From NCBI RefSeq assembly GCF_022843985.1, contig NZ_JALHMP010000017.1:32270-96269 (forward strand): a stretch of 64,000 nucleotides of DNA, in the 5' to 3' direction. Below, in pieces: positions 50,054 to 60,761 of the stretch. The notes beneath the pieces were generated by a model. The model was given only the letters and a program-made list of their open reading frames with translations, was not told where the DNA came from and did no database searches. The stretch comes from Phreatobacter sp. (GTDB taxonomy: Bacteria > Pseudomonadota > Alphaproteobacteria > Rhizobiales > Phreatobacteraceae). The position numbers and the translations under genes were made by a program. Position 1 is the stretch's first letter, and every line of letters begins with the position of its first letter.

Positions 50054-50054
<1 letters not shown>
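49707..50054 (-). CDS. Cysteine-rich DUF1190-like exported protein
   Basis: A 115-residue protein with an N-terminal hydrophobic segment (VAVVGSALILTAGAIVAYVI) and six cysteines in a pattern resembling the YgiB N-terminal half (FRSVAACTAGGIDAARCA, then FDMRQQCEDRYLSCQ and a late C near GFCLRP). Its ATG overlaps the pyrG stop (TGATG). It appears to be a second, shorter DUF1190-type protein in the cassette. Family membership is probable, not certain. Confidence 0.68.
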
Positions 50055-51694
<1,640 letters not shown>

Positions 51695-51754
51695 TTAAGG
51701 CGCAATGACCGATTCGGACAGCGGGGCGACAGACGGCCCGCGTCTTGTCCCCCA

Positions 51755-51780
51755 CAAAAAAGGGCCGGTTTCCCGGCCCT
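51755..51780 (-). terminator. Strong Rho-independent terminator of secG
   Basis: On the minus strand AGGGCCGG, a GAAA tetraloop, CCGGCCCT is followed by a run of T (51760-51755). Eight perfect pairs, mostly GC. It lies 93 bp after the secG stop and 72 bp before pyrG, so pyrG needs its own promoter or read-through. Confidence 0.87.
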
Positions 51781-51872
51781 GTCTCGGATCGATGTGCTTG
51801 CCGCCGGGACAGCCGGCTTGCAATGGGGGGACCCGCACTTCTACCGCTCGTCCCCAAATTAAACGTCGGCAC

Positions 51873-52283
51873 TTACGGCCGCGGCGCGGGGGCCGCGGGT
51901 GCGGCAGGCGGCTGAGACAGGCCGCGCAGGCCCTCGAGCATACCGGTACCGCCCTGTCCGCCGCCGGACTGCGGGACCTGCGGCGTGGCGGGAGCGGCCG
52001 GAGGGCCCGGCGCTGCCGGGGCCGAGGTCGCCGGCTGATCGAGCAAAGAACGCGGCCCGCGGGCCTGGGTGGCCAGATAGGCCAGCGTGATCGAGGTGAT
52101 AAAGAAACCTGTGGCCAGGATGGCCGTCGCCCGGGTCAGGACGTTGCCGGAGCCGCGCGAGGACATGAAGTTGCCGCCGCCGCCGCCCATGCCGAGGCCG
52201 CCGCCTTCGGAGCGCTGCAGGAGGACCACGACGATCAGTGCAAGCACGATCATCAGGTGAACGACGAGAATGACGGACTGCAT
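51873..52283 (-). CDS. secG: Preprotein translocase subunit SecG
   Basis: A 136-residue SecG: two membrane helices (VVHLMIVLALIVVVLLQ and TAILATGFFITSITLAYLA) around the loop RSEGGGLGMGGGGGNFMSSR. The C-terminal ~55 residues are a Pro/Ala/Gly-rich tail common in alphaproteobacterial SecG. It is 105 bp downstream of an MFS gene on the same strand. Confidence 0.93.
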   Translation of the reverse strand: MQSVILVVHLMIVLALIVVVLLQRSEGGGLGMGGGGGNFMSSRGSGNVLTRATAILATGFFITSITLAYLATQARGPRSLLDQPATSAPAAPGPPAAPATPQVPQSGGGQGGTGMLEGLRGLSQPPAAPAAPAPRP

Positions 52284-52388
52284 GGCCGCGCAATTGTCCT
52301 TGGCTCGAAAGAATGGGCGTCTCTACACGATCGGGCGGGGCTTGCCTACCCCGCCGCGCCGGTGGGAACAGAAGGAGGCTCCGCGCCG

Positions 52389-53804
52389 TCAACCGGCCTC
52401 GTCGGCCGGCACTCCCCTGCCCCCGCCCGAGACCCCGGAATCGAGATGCCAGAAGATCCAGGCCGAGGCACTGGTGAGGAGGCCGATGGTCACGAAGGTG
52501 GCCTGGAAGGCGGTGACCGCCGAGCCGGCGATTCCCGCGGCGAAATGGGGGGTGAAGGTCGCCAGCAGCGCCCCGGCCACCGTCACACCGAGGCTCATGG
52601 ACAGCATCTGCACCATCGAGAACAGGCTGTTGCCGCTCCCCGCCCCCGCGGGGTCGAGATCGCGCAGCGTCACCGTGTTCATCGCCGTGAACTGGAACGA
52701 ATTGACCGCGCCGTAACAGCCGAGAAGGACGAGCATCGCCGGCAGCGACAGGAGCGGCATGAAGGCGAAGGCCGCCTGCAGGCCGCCGAGCGCCAGGGTA
52801 TTGACGACGAGAAACCGCCGGTAGCCATAGCGATTGATGAGCCGGGTGACGGCGCGTTTCGCCGTCATCGCCATGGCAGCGACCGGGAGCATCATCATGC
52901 CCGCCTCCAGCGGGCTGCGCGCCAGGCCCACCTGCAGCAGCAGCGGGATGAGGAAGGGCATGGCCCCCGAACCGATGCGCGCGAAAAGGTTGCCGAGAAG
53001 CCCGACTGTGTAGGTGTGGATGCGGAACAGGCTCAGCGGAAAAAGAGGGGCGGGATGGCGCTGGGCATGGAGGAAATAGCCGACGATCAGCGCGAAGGCG
53101 AAGACGAGGAGAACCAGCACCGTGGCGCGCTCGAAGCCGAAATCGGTCAGCCCGTCGAGCGAGAAGGACAGCGCCACCATGCCGAGCGACAGCATGAGAT
53201 AGCCGAGCATGTCGAACCGCCCGACGCCGGGATTGCGGCTGTCCGGCATGTAGAGGACGGTCAGCACCACACCGACAAGGCCGACCGGCAGGTTGATGAG
53301 GAAGATCCAGTGCCAGGAGGCCGTCTGCACCAGCCAGCCGCCGAGCGTCGGGCCGACCAGGGGACCGATCAGGCCGGGAATGGCGACGAAGCTCATGGCC
53401 GCGAGGAACTGGTCGCGCGGCACGTTGCGCAGCACCACCAGGCGGCCCACCGGCAGCAGCATGGCGCCGCCGGCACCTTGGACGATGCGCGACAGGACCA
53501 GCTGGGTCAGCGAGGTGGAGGCGGCGCAGGCCACCGACCCCAGCGTGAACAGCACGATGGCCGCGAGGAAGACGTTGCGGCTGCCGAAACGGTCGGCGAG
53601 CCAGCCCGAGGCCGGAATCAGCATCGCCATGGTGAGCGCATAGGCGATGATCACCGCGTGCATGCTGAGCGGGCTTTCGCCCAGCGCCCGCGCCATGGAC
53701 GGCAGCGCCGTGTTGACGATGGTGGAATCCAGCGTCTGCATGAAGAAGCCGACGGCGACGATCCAAAGGAGGATCCTGAAACTTCCGCCGTCGGCCTGGG
53801 TCAT
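52389..53804 (-). CDS. DHA2-type MFS drug exporter
   Basis: A 471-residue, probably 14-helix major facilitator of the drug:H+ antiporter-2 family, close to E. coli MdtD. It has FMQTLDSTIVNTALPSMA in helix 1, GWLADRFGSRNVF in loop 2-3, and IPGLIGPLVGPTLGGWL (the antiporter motif C) in helix 5. ATG 53804 is used; the upstream in-frame region overlaps tpiA. It lies 10 bp after the tpiA stop. Confidence 0.9.
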   Translation of the reverse strand: MTQADGGSFRILLWIVAVGFFMQTLDSTIVNTALPSMARALGESPLSMHAVIIAYALTMAMLIPASGWLADRFGSRNVFLAAIVLFTLGSVACAASTSLTQLVLSRIVQGAGGAMLLPVGRLVVLRNVPRDQFLAAMSFVAIPGLIGPLVGPTLGGWLVQTASWHWIFLINLPVGLVGVVLTVLYMPDSRNPGVGRFDMLGYLMLSLGMVALSFSLDGLTDFGFERATVLVLLVFAFALIVGYFLHAQRHPAPLFPLSLFRIHTYTVGLLGNLFARIGSGAMPFLIPLLLQVGLARSPLEAGMMMLPVAAMAMTAKRAVTRLINRYGYRRFLVVNTLALGGLQAAFAFMPLLSLPAMLVLLGCYGAVNSFQFTAMNTVTLRDLDPAGAGSGNSLFSMVQMLSMSLGVTVAGALLATFTPHFAAGIAGSAVTAFQATFVTIGLLTSASAWIFWHLDSGVSGGGRGVPADEAG

Positions 53805-53814
53805 GCGGGCAACC

Positions 53815-54567
53815 TCAGCGATAGGCGGCCGCGATGGCCAGGAAGTCGGCGGCCTTGAGGCTCGCGCCGCCGACCAGCGCGCCGTCGACATTCTCGACCG
53901 CCATCAGCTCCTTGGCATTGGCCGGCTTCACCGACCCGCCATAGAGGATGCGGATGCCGGCGGCTTGTTTGCCGTGGCGCGAGACCAGTTTGCGGCGGAT
54001 CAGGGCATGGACCTCGGCGACGTCCGCCGCCGTCGGCGTCAGGCCCGTGCCGATGGCCCAGACCGGCTCATAGGCGACGATGATGGTCGCCGGCGTCGCA
54101 TGCTCGGGCACCGAACGCGCCACCTGCCGCCCGACCACCGCCAGCGCCTTGCCAGCCTCGCGCTCCGCGCGCGTTTCGCCGACGCAGACGATGGCGACGA
54201 GGCCGGCGCGCAGCGCCGCCGCGGCCTTGGCGGCCACCAGTGCGTCGGTTTCCTTGAAATACTGCCGGCGTTCGGAATGGCCGACGATCACCGCCGTCGC
54301 CCCCGCATCGGCCAGCATCTCTGCGGAGACCTCGCCGGTGAAGGCGCCGGAGGCTTCGGGATGGCAGTCCTGGCCGCCGATGGCGACGCGCGAGCCAAGG
54401 GCGGTTGCCGCCGCCGTGAAGACCAGCGGCGCCGGCGGGCAGATCATCAGGTCGACCTTGCCGCGCAGGCTGGCGTCGTAGCCTTCGGCGAGAGTCACCA
54501 GCTCCTTCAGCGCGGCGCGACTGCCATTCATTTTCCAGTTGCCGGCAACGAGCGGGCGCACACCCAT
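53815..54567 (-). CDS. tpiA: Triose-phosphate isomerase
   Basis: A 250-residue glycolytic isomerase: catalytic lysine in GNWKMNG (about residue 12), histidine in [10 protein letters not shown], glutamate in [11 protein letters not shown] and the phosphate loop [10 protein letters not shown]. It is divergent from ppiD, starts 167 bp apart, and precedes the MFS gene and secG on the minus strand. Confidence 0.97.
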   Translation of the reverse strand: MGVRPLVAGNWKMNGSRAALKELVTLAEGYDASLRGKVDLMICPPAPLVFTAAATALGSRVAIGGQDCHPEASGAFTGEVSAEMLADAGATAVIVGHSERRQYFKETDALVAAKAAAALRAGLVAIVCVGETRAEREAGKALAVVGRQVARSVPEHATPATIIVAYEPVWAIGTGLTPTAADVAEVHALIRRKLVSRHGKQAAGIRILYGGSVKPANAKELMAVENVDGALVGGASLKAADFLAIAAAYR

Positions 54568-54734
54568 GACGAACTCCCCGAGAGTGATGAAAATGGAATG
54601 GCCGGCTGCCTAGCAGAAGGCGCAGAACAGCACCACCTGCCATGCTTGCCCCTCAGGGGCGCCATCACTATGCTCCGCCGACTTTTTCAGCCCCCAAGCG
54701 GCCCGCGTCGCCGCCCGCAGGAGACCCGCCCGGC

Positions 54735-56621
54735 ATGTTGACCGGCCTTCGCAGCGCCTTCGAGAAGGGCTTCGCCCGATTCATCCTCATCGCCCTGATG
54801 AGCATCCTCGTCCTGTCCTTCGCCGTCTGGGGGATCGGCGACATCTTCCGTGGCGGCACCGCGACGACCGTCGCCAGCGTCGGCGGGACGCAGATCACGG
54901 TCCAGAACTTCCAGACCGCCTATAATCGCGAGGTGCAGAACCTCGGCCGCATGGTCGGCCGCGGCATCACGCCCGACCAGGCCCGCCAGTTCGGCATCGA
55001 CCAGCGCGTGCTCAACCAGCTCATCACCGAGGCGACGCTCGACGAACGTGGCCGCCAGCTCGGCCTCGGCATCGACGACGAGACGATCCGCGCCCGCATC
55101 GTCGCGACGCCGCAGTTCCGCGGCCCGACCGGCCAGTTCGACCGTACCGCCTTTACCGAGGTGCTGCGCCAGTTCGGCTTTACCGAACAGACCTTCATCG
55201 AGCAGGAGCGCCGGCTCGCCGTGCGCCAGCAGATCGCTGGCGCCGTTTCAGAAAAGCTCGGTACGCCGCGCGTGCTGATAGATGCCATGACGCGGTTCCA
55301 GAACGAAACCCGCCAGGCCCAGTATGTCGTGCTCGGCGCAGCCCAGGCCGGCGAGGTTCCCGCGCCCGATGCGGCAACGCTGCAGGCCTATTTCGACGCC
55401 AACAAGGCGATGTTCCGCGCCCCCGAATTCCGCAAGCTCGTGCTGCTCACCCTGTCGCCGCAGGAACAGCTCGGCTTCCAGCAGGTGCCGGACGAGCAGG
55501 TCGCCGACGAGGTCGCACGCCTGCGGGAGGTCGCCGAGCGCCGCACCGTCCAGCAACTCGCCTTCCCGACGCCGGAGGAGGCCCAGGCCGCCGCGGACCG
55601 CCTCAAGGGCGGCGTCTCGTTCGAGGACCTCGCGAAGGAACGCAATGTCGCCGAGACCGACCTGACCCTGGGCAATCTCTCCCGCAGCCAGATCGCCGAC
55701 CCGGCCGTTCGCGACGTCGCCTTCGCCCTCGCCGCCGGTGCGGTCAGCGAGCCGGTGCGCGGCCGCTTCGGCACTGTACTGCTGCGGGTGACCGCCATCG
55801 AGCCCTTCAACGAGGGCCAGGCGATGGAACAGGCGCGCATGACCATCGCCACGACCATGGCTCGCAACGCCGTCAACGACCTGCACGACCGTATCGAGAA
55901 GGAGCGCTCCTCCGGGCTGCCGCTCACCGACATCGCCGCCAAGGTCGGCCTCACCGTCACAACCGTCGATGCCGTGGACCTGCAGGGCCGTGATCCTGCC
56001 GAAGTGCAGCTCAACCTGCCCGGTGCCGCGGATTTCCTGCCCACCGCCTTCCGCGCCGAGGTCGGGCTGGAGAACGAGCCGGTGAACAACCGCACCAGCG
56101 GCCTGTGGGTCTGGTACGAGGTCTCCGCCGTCACCCCCGCCCGCGACCGCACGCTCGACGAGGTGCGCCCCCAGGTCGAGGCGCGCTGGCGCGAGGATGA
56201 GGTGAAGATCCGCATCGGCAAGGCCGCCGACCTCATGGCGACGACCCTGCGCGAGGGCAAGCCGCTGGCCGAACTCGCCCAGGCGGCGGGCCTTGAGGTG
56301 AAGACCACCCCGGCCATCCGGCGCAGCGCCACCGACGGCGTCTGGGGCGCCAGCGCCATCCAGATGCTCTTCGCCACCCCCCAGGGCCAGAGCGCCAATG
56401 CCCCTGCTGCCGACGGCATCGACCGCATCGTCTTCGTGACGACCGAGGTCACCCTGCCGGCGGATGCCGCGCTCGACGAGCGGACGCGCGACCAGCTCTC
56501 GCAATCGATCGAGGACGACGTCCTCGCGCAGTATATCGCCCGGCTGCAGCGGGACTTCGGCTCCAGCGTCAACCGCACGCTGCTCAACCGGGCGGTCGGC
56601 GGTACGGCCGATGCCCGCTGA
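54735..56621 (+). CDS. ppiD: Peptidyl-prolyl cis-trans isomerase / SurA N-terminal-type folding factor (PpiD)
   Basis: A 628-residue inner-membrane-anchored periplasmic folding protein. An N-terminal helix (FILIALMSILVLSFAVWGIG) is followed by a SurA_N-like region, then a degenerate parvulin domain about residues 255-350 (LKGGVSFEDLAKERN, SEPVRGRFGTVLLRV). ATG 54735 is preferred to in-frame codons upstream that lack protein-like sequence. It is 24 bp upstream of trpE, as in other Hyphomicrobiales. Confidence 0.88.
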   Translation: MLTGLRSAFEKGFARFILIALMSILVLSFAVWGIGDIFRGGTATTVASVGGTQITVQNFQTAYNREVQNLGRMVGRGITPDQARQFGIDQRVLNQLITEATLDERGRQLGLGIDDETIRARIVATPQFRGPTGQFDRTAFTEVLRQFGFTEQTFIEQERRLAVRQQIAGAVSEKLGTPRVLIDAMTRFQNETRQAQYVVLGAAQAGEVPAPDAATLQAYFDANKAMFRAPEFRKLVLLTLSPQEQLGFQQVPDEQVADEVARLREVAERRTVQQLAFPTPEEAQAAADRLKGGVSFEDLAKERNVAETDLTLGNLSRSQIADPAVRDVAFALAAGAVSEPVRGRFGTVLLRVTAIEPFNEGQAMEQARMTIATTMARNAVNDLHDRIEKERSSGLPLTDIAAKVGLTVTTVDAVDLQGRDPAEVQLNLPGAADFLPTAFRAEVGLENEPVNNRTSGLWVWYEVSAVTPARDRTLDEVRPQVEARWREDEVKIRIGKAADLMATTLREGKPLAELAQAAGLEVKTTPAIRRSATDGVWGASAIQMLFATPQGQSANAPAADGIDRIVFVTTEVTLPADAALDERTRDQLSQSIEDDVLAQYIARLQRDFGSSVNRTLLNRAVGGTADAR

Positions 56622-56645
56622 GGCGGCAGCGACAACGAGGACGTC

Positions 56646-58163
56646 ATGCAGATCGAACCGGCCTTCGAGGCCTTCCAGCCCCTCCACGCCGCGGGACAGC
56701 CGCAGGTGGTGTGGACGACGCTGGTGTCCGATCTGGAGACGCCGGTTTCCGCCTATCTGAAGATCGCCGGGTCGCGAACCAATGCCTTCCTGCTCGAATC
56801 GGTCGAGGGCGGCGCGATCAAGGGGCGCTATTCGATCCTCGGCATGGAGCCGGACCTGATCTGGCGGTGTCGCGGGTCGGTGGCCGAGATCAACCGCCGC
56901 CCCGGCGCCGACCGCAACGCCTTCGTGCCCCTGCCCGAGGCGCCGCTGACCGAATTGCGCAAGCTGCTGGCCGACAGCCGCATCGCCGTTCCCGAGACGC
57001 TGCCGCCCATGGCGGCCGGCGTCTTCGGCTATCTCGGCTATGACATGGTGCGGCAGATGGAGCATCTGCCGAACGTGCCACCGGACCCGCTCGGCCTCGC
57101 CGACGCGCTGTTCATCCGCCCGACCGTCGTCCTCGTCTTCGATGCGGTGAAGGACCAGATCACCGTGGTCACGCCGGTACGTCCGCAGGCCGGCCAGACC
57201 GCGAAACAGGCCTATGACCAGGCCGTCAACCGGCTCGGCGCCGTGCTCGACGCCCTCGACGGGCCGCTCGACAAGCAGACCCCCCTGCCCGACCATGCCG
57301 AGATAATGGCGGGCCTCGTCTCCAACACGCCCGAGGCGGACTATTCCGCCATGGTCGACCGGGCAAAGGACTACATCGCGGCCGGCGACATTTTCCAGGT
57401 CGTGCTGTCGCAGCGCTTCTCGACGCCCTTCACCCTGCCGCCCTTCTCCCTGTACCGGGCACTGCGCCGGGTCAATCCCTCGCCCTTCCTCTACTATCTC
57501 GCCTTCGACGGCTTCTCGGTCGCCGGCTCCTCGCCGGAAATCCTCGTGCGGGTGCGCGACGGCCGCGTCACCATCCGTCCGATCGCCGGCACGCGGCCGC
57601 GCGGCGCGACACCCGCCGACGACAAGCGCCTCGGCGAGGAACTGCTCGCCGACCCGAAGGAGCGCTCGGAACATCTGATGCTGCTTGATCTCGGCCGCAA
57701 CGATGTCGGCCGGGTCGCACAGATTGGCACGGTGGAAGTCACCGACAAATTCTTCCTCGAGCACTATTCCCACGTCATGCACATCGTCTCGAATGTCGAA
57801 GGCGAACTCGACCCGAAGCACGACCTGATCGACGCCCTCGCCGCCGGCTTTCCCGCCGGCACGGTGTCAGGCGCGCCCAAGGTGCGCGCCATGCAGATCA
57901 TCGACGAGCTCGAGAAGGAGAAACGCGGCCTCTATGCCGGCTGTGTCGGCTATTTCTCCGCCACGGGAGCAATGGACACCTGCATCGTGCTGCGCACCGC
58001 CGTGGTCAAGGACGGACAGATGTATGTCCAGGCCGGCGCCGGCATCGTCGCCGACAGCGTCAACGCCATGGAACAGGCCGAGTGCGTCAACAAGGCCAAG
58101 GCCCTCGTCCATGCCGCCGACGAGGCGGTGAAGACGGCGGCCCGCGTCGGGAGGGGCCAGTGA
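56646..58163 (+). CDS. trpE: Anthranilate synthase component I
   Basis: A 505-residue enzyme forming anthranilate from chorismate and ammonia or glutamine. The N-terminal tryptophan-binding motif LLESVEGGAIKGRYS and the C-terminal chorismate-binding block (GDIFQVVLSQRF, AGTRPRGATP, DLGRNDVGRVA, GTVSGAPKVRA) are intact. It starts 24 bp after ppiD and overlaps trpG by GTGA. No leader peptide or attenuator fits in the 24-bp gap. Confidence 0.96.
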   Translation: MQIEPAFEAFQPLHAAGQPQVVWTTLVSDLETPVSAYLKIAGSRTNAFLLESVEGGAIKGRYSILGMEPDLIWRCRGSVAEINRRPGADRNAFVPLPEAPLTELRKLLADSRIAVPETLPPMAAGVFGYLGYDMVRQMEHLPNVPPDPLGLADALFIRPTVVLVFDAVKDQITVVTPVRPQAGQTAKQAYDQAVNRLGAVLDALDGPLDKQTPLPDHAEIMAGLVSNTPEADYSAMVDRAKDYIAAGDIFQVVLSQRFSTPFTLPPFSLYRALRRVNPSPFLYYLAFDGFSVAGSSPEILVRVRDGRVTIRPIAGTRPRGATPADDKRLGEELLADPKERSEHLMLLDLGRNDVGRVAQIGTVEVTDKFFLEHYSHVMHIVSNVEGELDPKHDLIDALAAGFPAGTVSGAPKVRAMQIIDELEKEKRGLYAGCVGYFSATGAMDTCIVLRTAVVKDGQMYVQAGAGIVADSVNAMEQAECVNKAKALVHAADEAVKTAARVGRGQ

Positions 58164-58774
58164 AGATCACCCTCATCGACAATTACGACAGCTTCACCTG
58201 GAACCTCGTTCACTATATCGGCGGCCAGGAGATCGGCGGCGTCAGGCCGGAGGTTGCCGTCATCCGCAACGACAAGACCACCGCCGAGGCCGTCATCGCC
58301 TCCGATCCCGACGCCATCGTGCTCTCTCCCGGCCCCTGCACCCCCAATGAGGCCGGCATATGCCTCGATCTGATCGCCAAGGCCTCCGACCGCATCCCGA
58401 TGTTCGGCGTCTGTCTCGGCCATCAGGCCATGGGCCAGAGCTTTGGCGGGACCGTGATCCGCGCGCCGAAGCCGATGCACGGCAAGATGTCGACCATTTC
58501 GCACGAGGGCCACAGCGTCTTCCGCGGCATCAACGGACCCTTCCAGGCGACGCGCTATCACTCGCTCACCGTCGACCGTGCCTGCTGGCCCGACGATCTC
58601 GCGATCACCGCCGAATCCGAGGACGGCGTCGTCCAGGGCCTGATGCATCGCTCGCGGCCCGTCCACGGCGTGCAGTTCCACCCCGAGAGCATCGCCTCCG
58701 AGCACGGGCACCGCATGATCGCCACCTTCCTCGACATCGCGGCCGCTTGGAACCGCAGCCAGGGACGCCGCTGA
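58160..58774 (+). CDS. trpG: Anthranilate synthase component II (glutamine amidotransferase)
   Basis: A 204-residue class I amidotransferase supplying ammonia to TrpE. The GTG start overlaps the trpE stop. Motifs [23 protein letters not shown], the nucleophile cysteine in [11 protein letters not shown], and [10 protein letters not shown] are present. It overlaps trpD by TGATG. Confidence 0.95.
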   Translation: MKITLIDNYDSFTWNLVHYIGGQEIGGVRPEVAVIRNDKTTAEAVIASDPDAIVLSPGPCTPNEAGICLDLIAKASDRIPMFGVCLGHQAMGQSFGGTVIRAPKPMHGKMSTISHEGHSVFRGINGPFQATRYHSLTVDRACWPDDLAITAESEDGVVQGLMHRSRPVHGVQFHPESIASEHGHRMIATFLDIAAAWNRSQGRR

Positions 58775-59790
58775 TGGAACCGTTCAAGAGCCTGATCGCC
58801 AAGGCGGCAACCGGGACGCCGCTGACGCGCGAGGAGGCCGCCACCGCGTTCGACCAGATCATGTCGGGCAATGCCACGCCCTCGCAGATCGGCGGCTTCC
58901 TGATGGCGCTGCGGGTGCGCGGCGAGACGGTGGACGAGATCACCGCGGCAGTCGCGACCATGCGTGCCCGGATGGTCCGGGTCGAGGCACCCGCCGACGC
59001 GGTCGACGTGGTCGGCACCGGTGGCGATGCCTCCCACTCCCTGAACATCTCCACCTGCGCCGCCCTCATCGTCGCCGGCGCCGGCGTGCCCGTCGCCAAG
59101 CATGGCAATCGCGCCCTGTCGTCCCGGTCGGGCGCGGCGGACTGCCTGATGGCCCTCGGCGTCAAGATCGACCTTGCCGCCGACGGCATCGCCCGCTGCA
59201 TCCGCGAGGCCGGCATCGGCTTCATGTTCGCCCCGGCCCACCACCCCGCCATGAAACATGTCGGCCCGACCCGCGTGGAGCTTGGCACCCGCACCATCTT
59301 CAACCTGCTGGGCCCGCTGTCGAACCCCGCCGGCGTGAAGCGGCAGATGGTCGGCGTCTTCTCCGGCCAATGGGTCGACCCGCTGGCCGCCGTGCTCGCC
59401 AATCTCGGCTCCACTCATGCCTGGGTGGTCCATGGCTCGGATGGCCTCGACGAACTGACGGGAACCGGTCCGAGCACCGTTGCCGAACTCAAGGGCGGCC
59501 GCATCACCCGCTTCACGGTCCAGCCCTCGGATGTCGGTCTCGGCCTCTGCCAGCCCGGCGACCTCAAGGGCGGCGATGCCGCCCACAACGCCATGCAGCT
59601 GCGCGCCGTCCTCACCGGCGCCCGCAATGCCTATCGCGACGTCGCCGCCCTGAATGCCGCCGCGGCGCTGGTCGTCTCGGGCCGTGCCGCCACCCTGCCC
59701 GATGGTTTCGCCATGGCCACGGCGGCGATCGACAGCGGTGCTGCGGCGCAGACGCTCGACCGCCTCGTCGCCATCTCCGGCGCGGCCTGA
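58774..59790 (+). CDS. trpD: Anthranilate phosphoribosyltransferase
   Basis: A 338-residue enzyme. The PRPP-binding [31 protein letters not shown] and the anthranilate region [16 protein letters not shown] are intact. It starts inside the trpG stop codon and ends 4 bp before trpC. Confidence 0.96.
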   Translation: MEPFKSLIAKAATGTPLTREEAATAFDQIMSGNATPSQIGGFLMALRVRGETVDEITAAVATMRARMVRVEAPADAVDVVGTGGDASHSLNISTCAALIVAGAGVPVAKHGNRALSSRSGAADCLMALGVKIDLAADGIARCIREAGIGFMFAPAHHPAMKHVGPTRVELGTRTIFNLLGPLSNPAGVKRQMVGVFSGQWVDPLAAVLANLGSTHAWVVHGSDGLDELTGTGPSTVAELKGGRITRFTVQPSDVGLGLCQPGDLKGGDAAHNAMQLRAVLTGARNAYRDVAALNAAAALVVSGRAATLPDGFAMATAAIDSGAAAQTLDRLVAISGAA

Positions 59791-59794
59791 TCCC

Positions 59795-60583
59795 ATGGCC
59801 GATATCCTGAAGACCATCGAGGCCTACAAGCTGGAGGAGATCGCCGCGGCCAAGCGCGCGCGTCCCTTCGCCATGGTCGATGCCGAGGCCCGCGCCGCAG
59901 CGCCCGTGCGGTCCTTTGCCGGCGCCATCACCGACAAGATCGCCGCCGGCGCAACGGCCCTGATCGCCGAGATCAAGAAGGCGAGCCCCTCCAAGGGACT
60001 CATCCGCGCCGATTTCGACCCGCCGGCCCTGGCCCGCGCCTATGAGGCCGGCGGCGCCGCCTGCCTCTCCGTGCTCACTGATGCGCCGTCCTTTCAGGGC
60101 GCCCCGGAATTCCTCACCGCGGCGCGTGGCGCCTGCAGCCTGCCCGCCCTGCGGAAGGACTTCATGCACGACACCTATCAGGTGGCAGAAGCCCGCGCCT
60201 GGGGCGCCGACTGCATCCTGGTGATCATGGCCTCGGTCGACGACGCACTGGCGGCCGACCTCGTCGCCGCCGCCACCGACTACGGCATGGACGCACTGAT
60301 CGAGGTGCACGATGAGCCCGAGCTCGATCGGGCGCTCGCCCTGCCGTCGCGCCTGATCGGCATCAACAACCGCAACCTCAGGACCTTCGAGGTGACACTG
60401 GAAACCGCTGAGCGCCTCGCGCCGCGCATTCCCGCGGACCGGATCGTCGTCGGCGAAAGCGGGATTTTCGTCTCATCGGACGTCGCCCGTCTGCGCGCGG
60501 TGGGCATCCGCACCCTGCTCGTCGGCGAGAGTTTGATGCGCCAAATGGACGTTACGGAAGCAACCAGGCGTCTCCTCACGTAA
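59795..60583 (+). CDS. trpC: Indole-3-glycerol phosphate synthase
   Basis: A 262-residue enzyme. Signature [50 protein letters not shown] and [12 protein letters not shown] are present. It is the last gene of the ppiD-trpEGDC run. In many relatives moaC-moeA-lexA follow, but here a von Willebrand A gene does. Confidence 0.96.
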   Translation: MADILKTIEAYKLEEIAAAKRARPFAMVDAEARAAAPVRSFAGAITDKIAAGATALIAEIKKASPSKGLIRADFDPPALARAYEAGGAACLSVLTDAPSFQGAPEFLTAARGACSLPALRKDFMHDTYQVAEARAWGADCILVIMASVDDALAADLVAAATDYGMDALIEVHDEPELDRALALPSRLIGINNRNLRTFEVTLETAERLAPRIPADRIVVGESGIFVSSDVARLRAVGIRTLLVGESLMRQMDVTEATRRLLT

Positions 60584-60682
60584 CGCCAGCCCGAAGACCG
60601 TGTCTTTCCGCTGCGCCTGCATCGAAATCCGGCAGATCACAGTAAACAGAACCCTAATTTTCCCCTGAAAACACGTTAATAA

Positions 60683-60712
60683 TTGATTCACGCGCGATTC
60701 CGAATGCTTATT
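60683..60712 (+). promoter_or_regulatory. Possible promoter of the von Willebrand A gene
   Basis: TTGATT (60683-60688) and CTTATT (60707-60712), 18 nt apart, lie in an AT-rich stretch about 50 bp upstream of ATG 60762. Both boxes are moderate, so the call is tentative. Confidence 0.32.
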
Positions 60713-60761
60713 TCGTGTCGCCTAATCTCGTCCCCGGTCGCAGATTGGGGGTCGCCACGCC

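Noticed and set aside
51705..53858. Open frame of 717 codons on the plus strand opposite secG and the MFS exporter
   Set aside because: The minus-strand SecG and 14-helix transporter are unmistakable; the plus-strand product is Arg/Glu/Gly/His-rich without a domain.
56622..56645. Leader peptide or attenuator for trpE
   Set aside because: Only 24 bp are available and they contain no Trp codons or hairpin.
55248..57821. Open frame of 857 codons antisense to ppiD and trpE
   Set aside because: Same cause: lack of stops opposite high-GC coding sequence. Composition is Gly/Val/Arg/Asp-rich and not protein-like.
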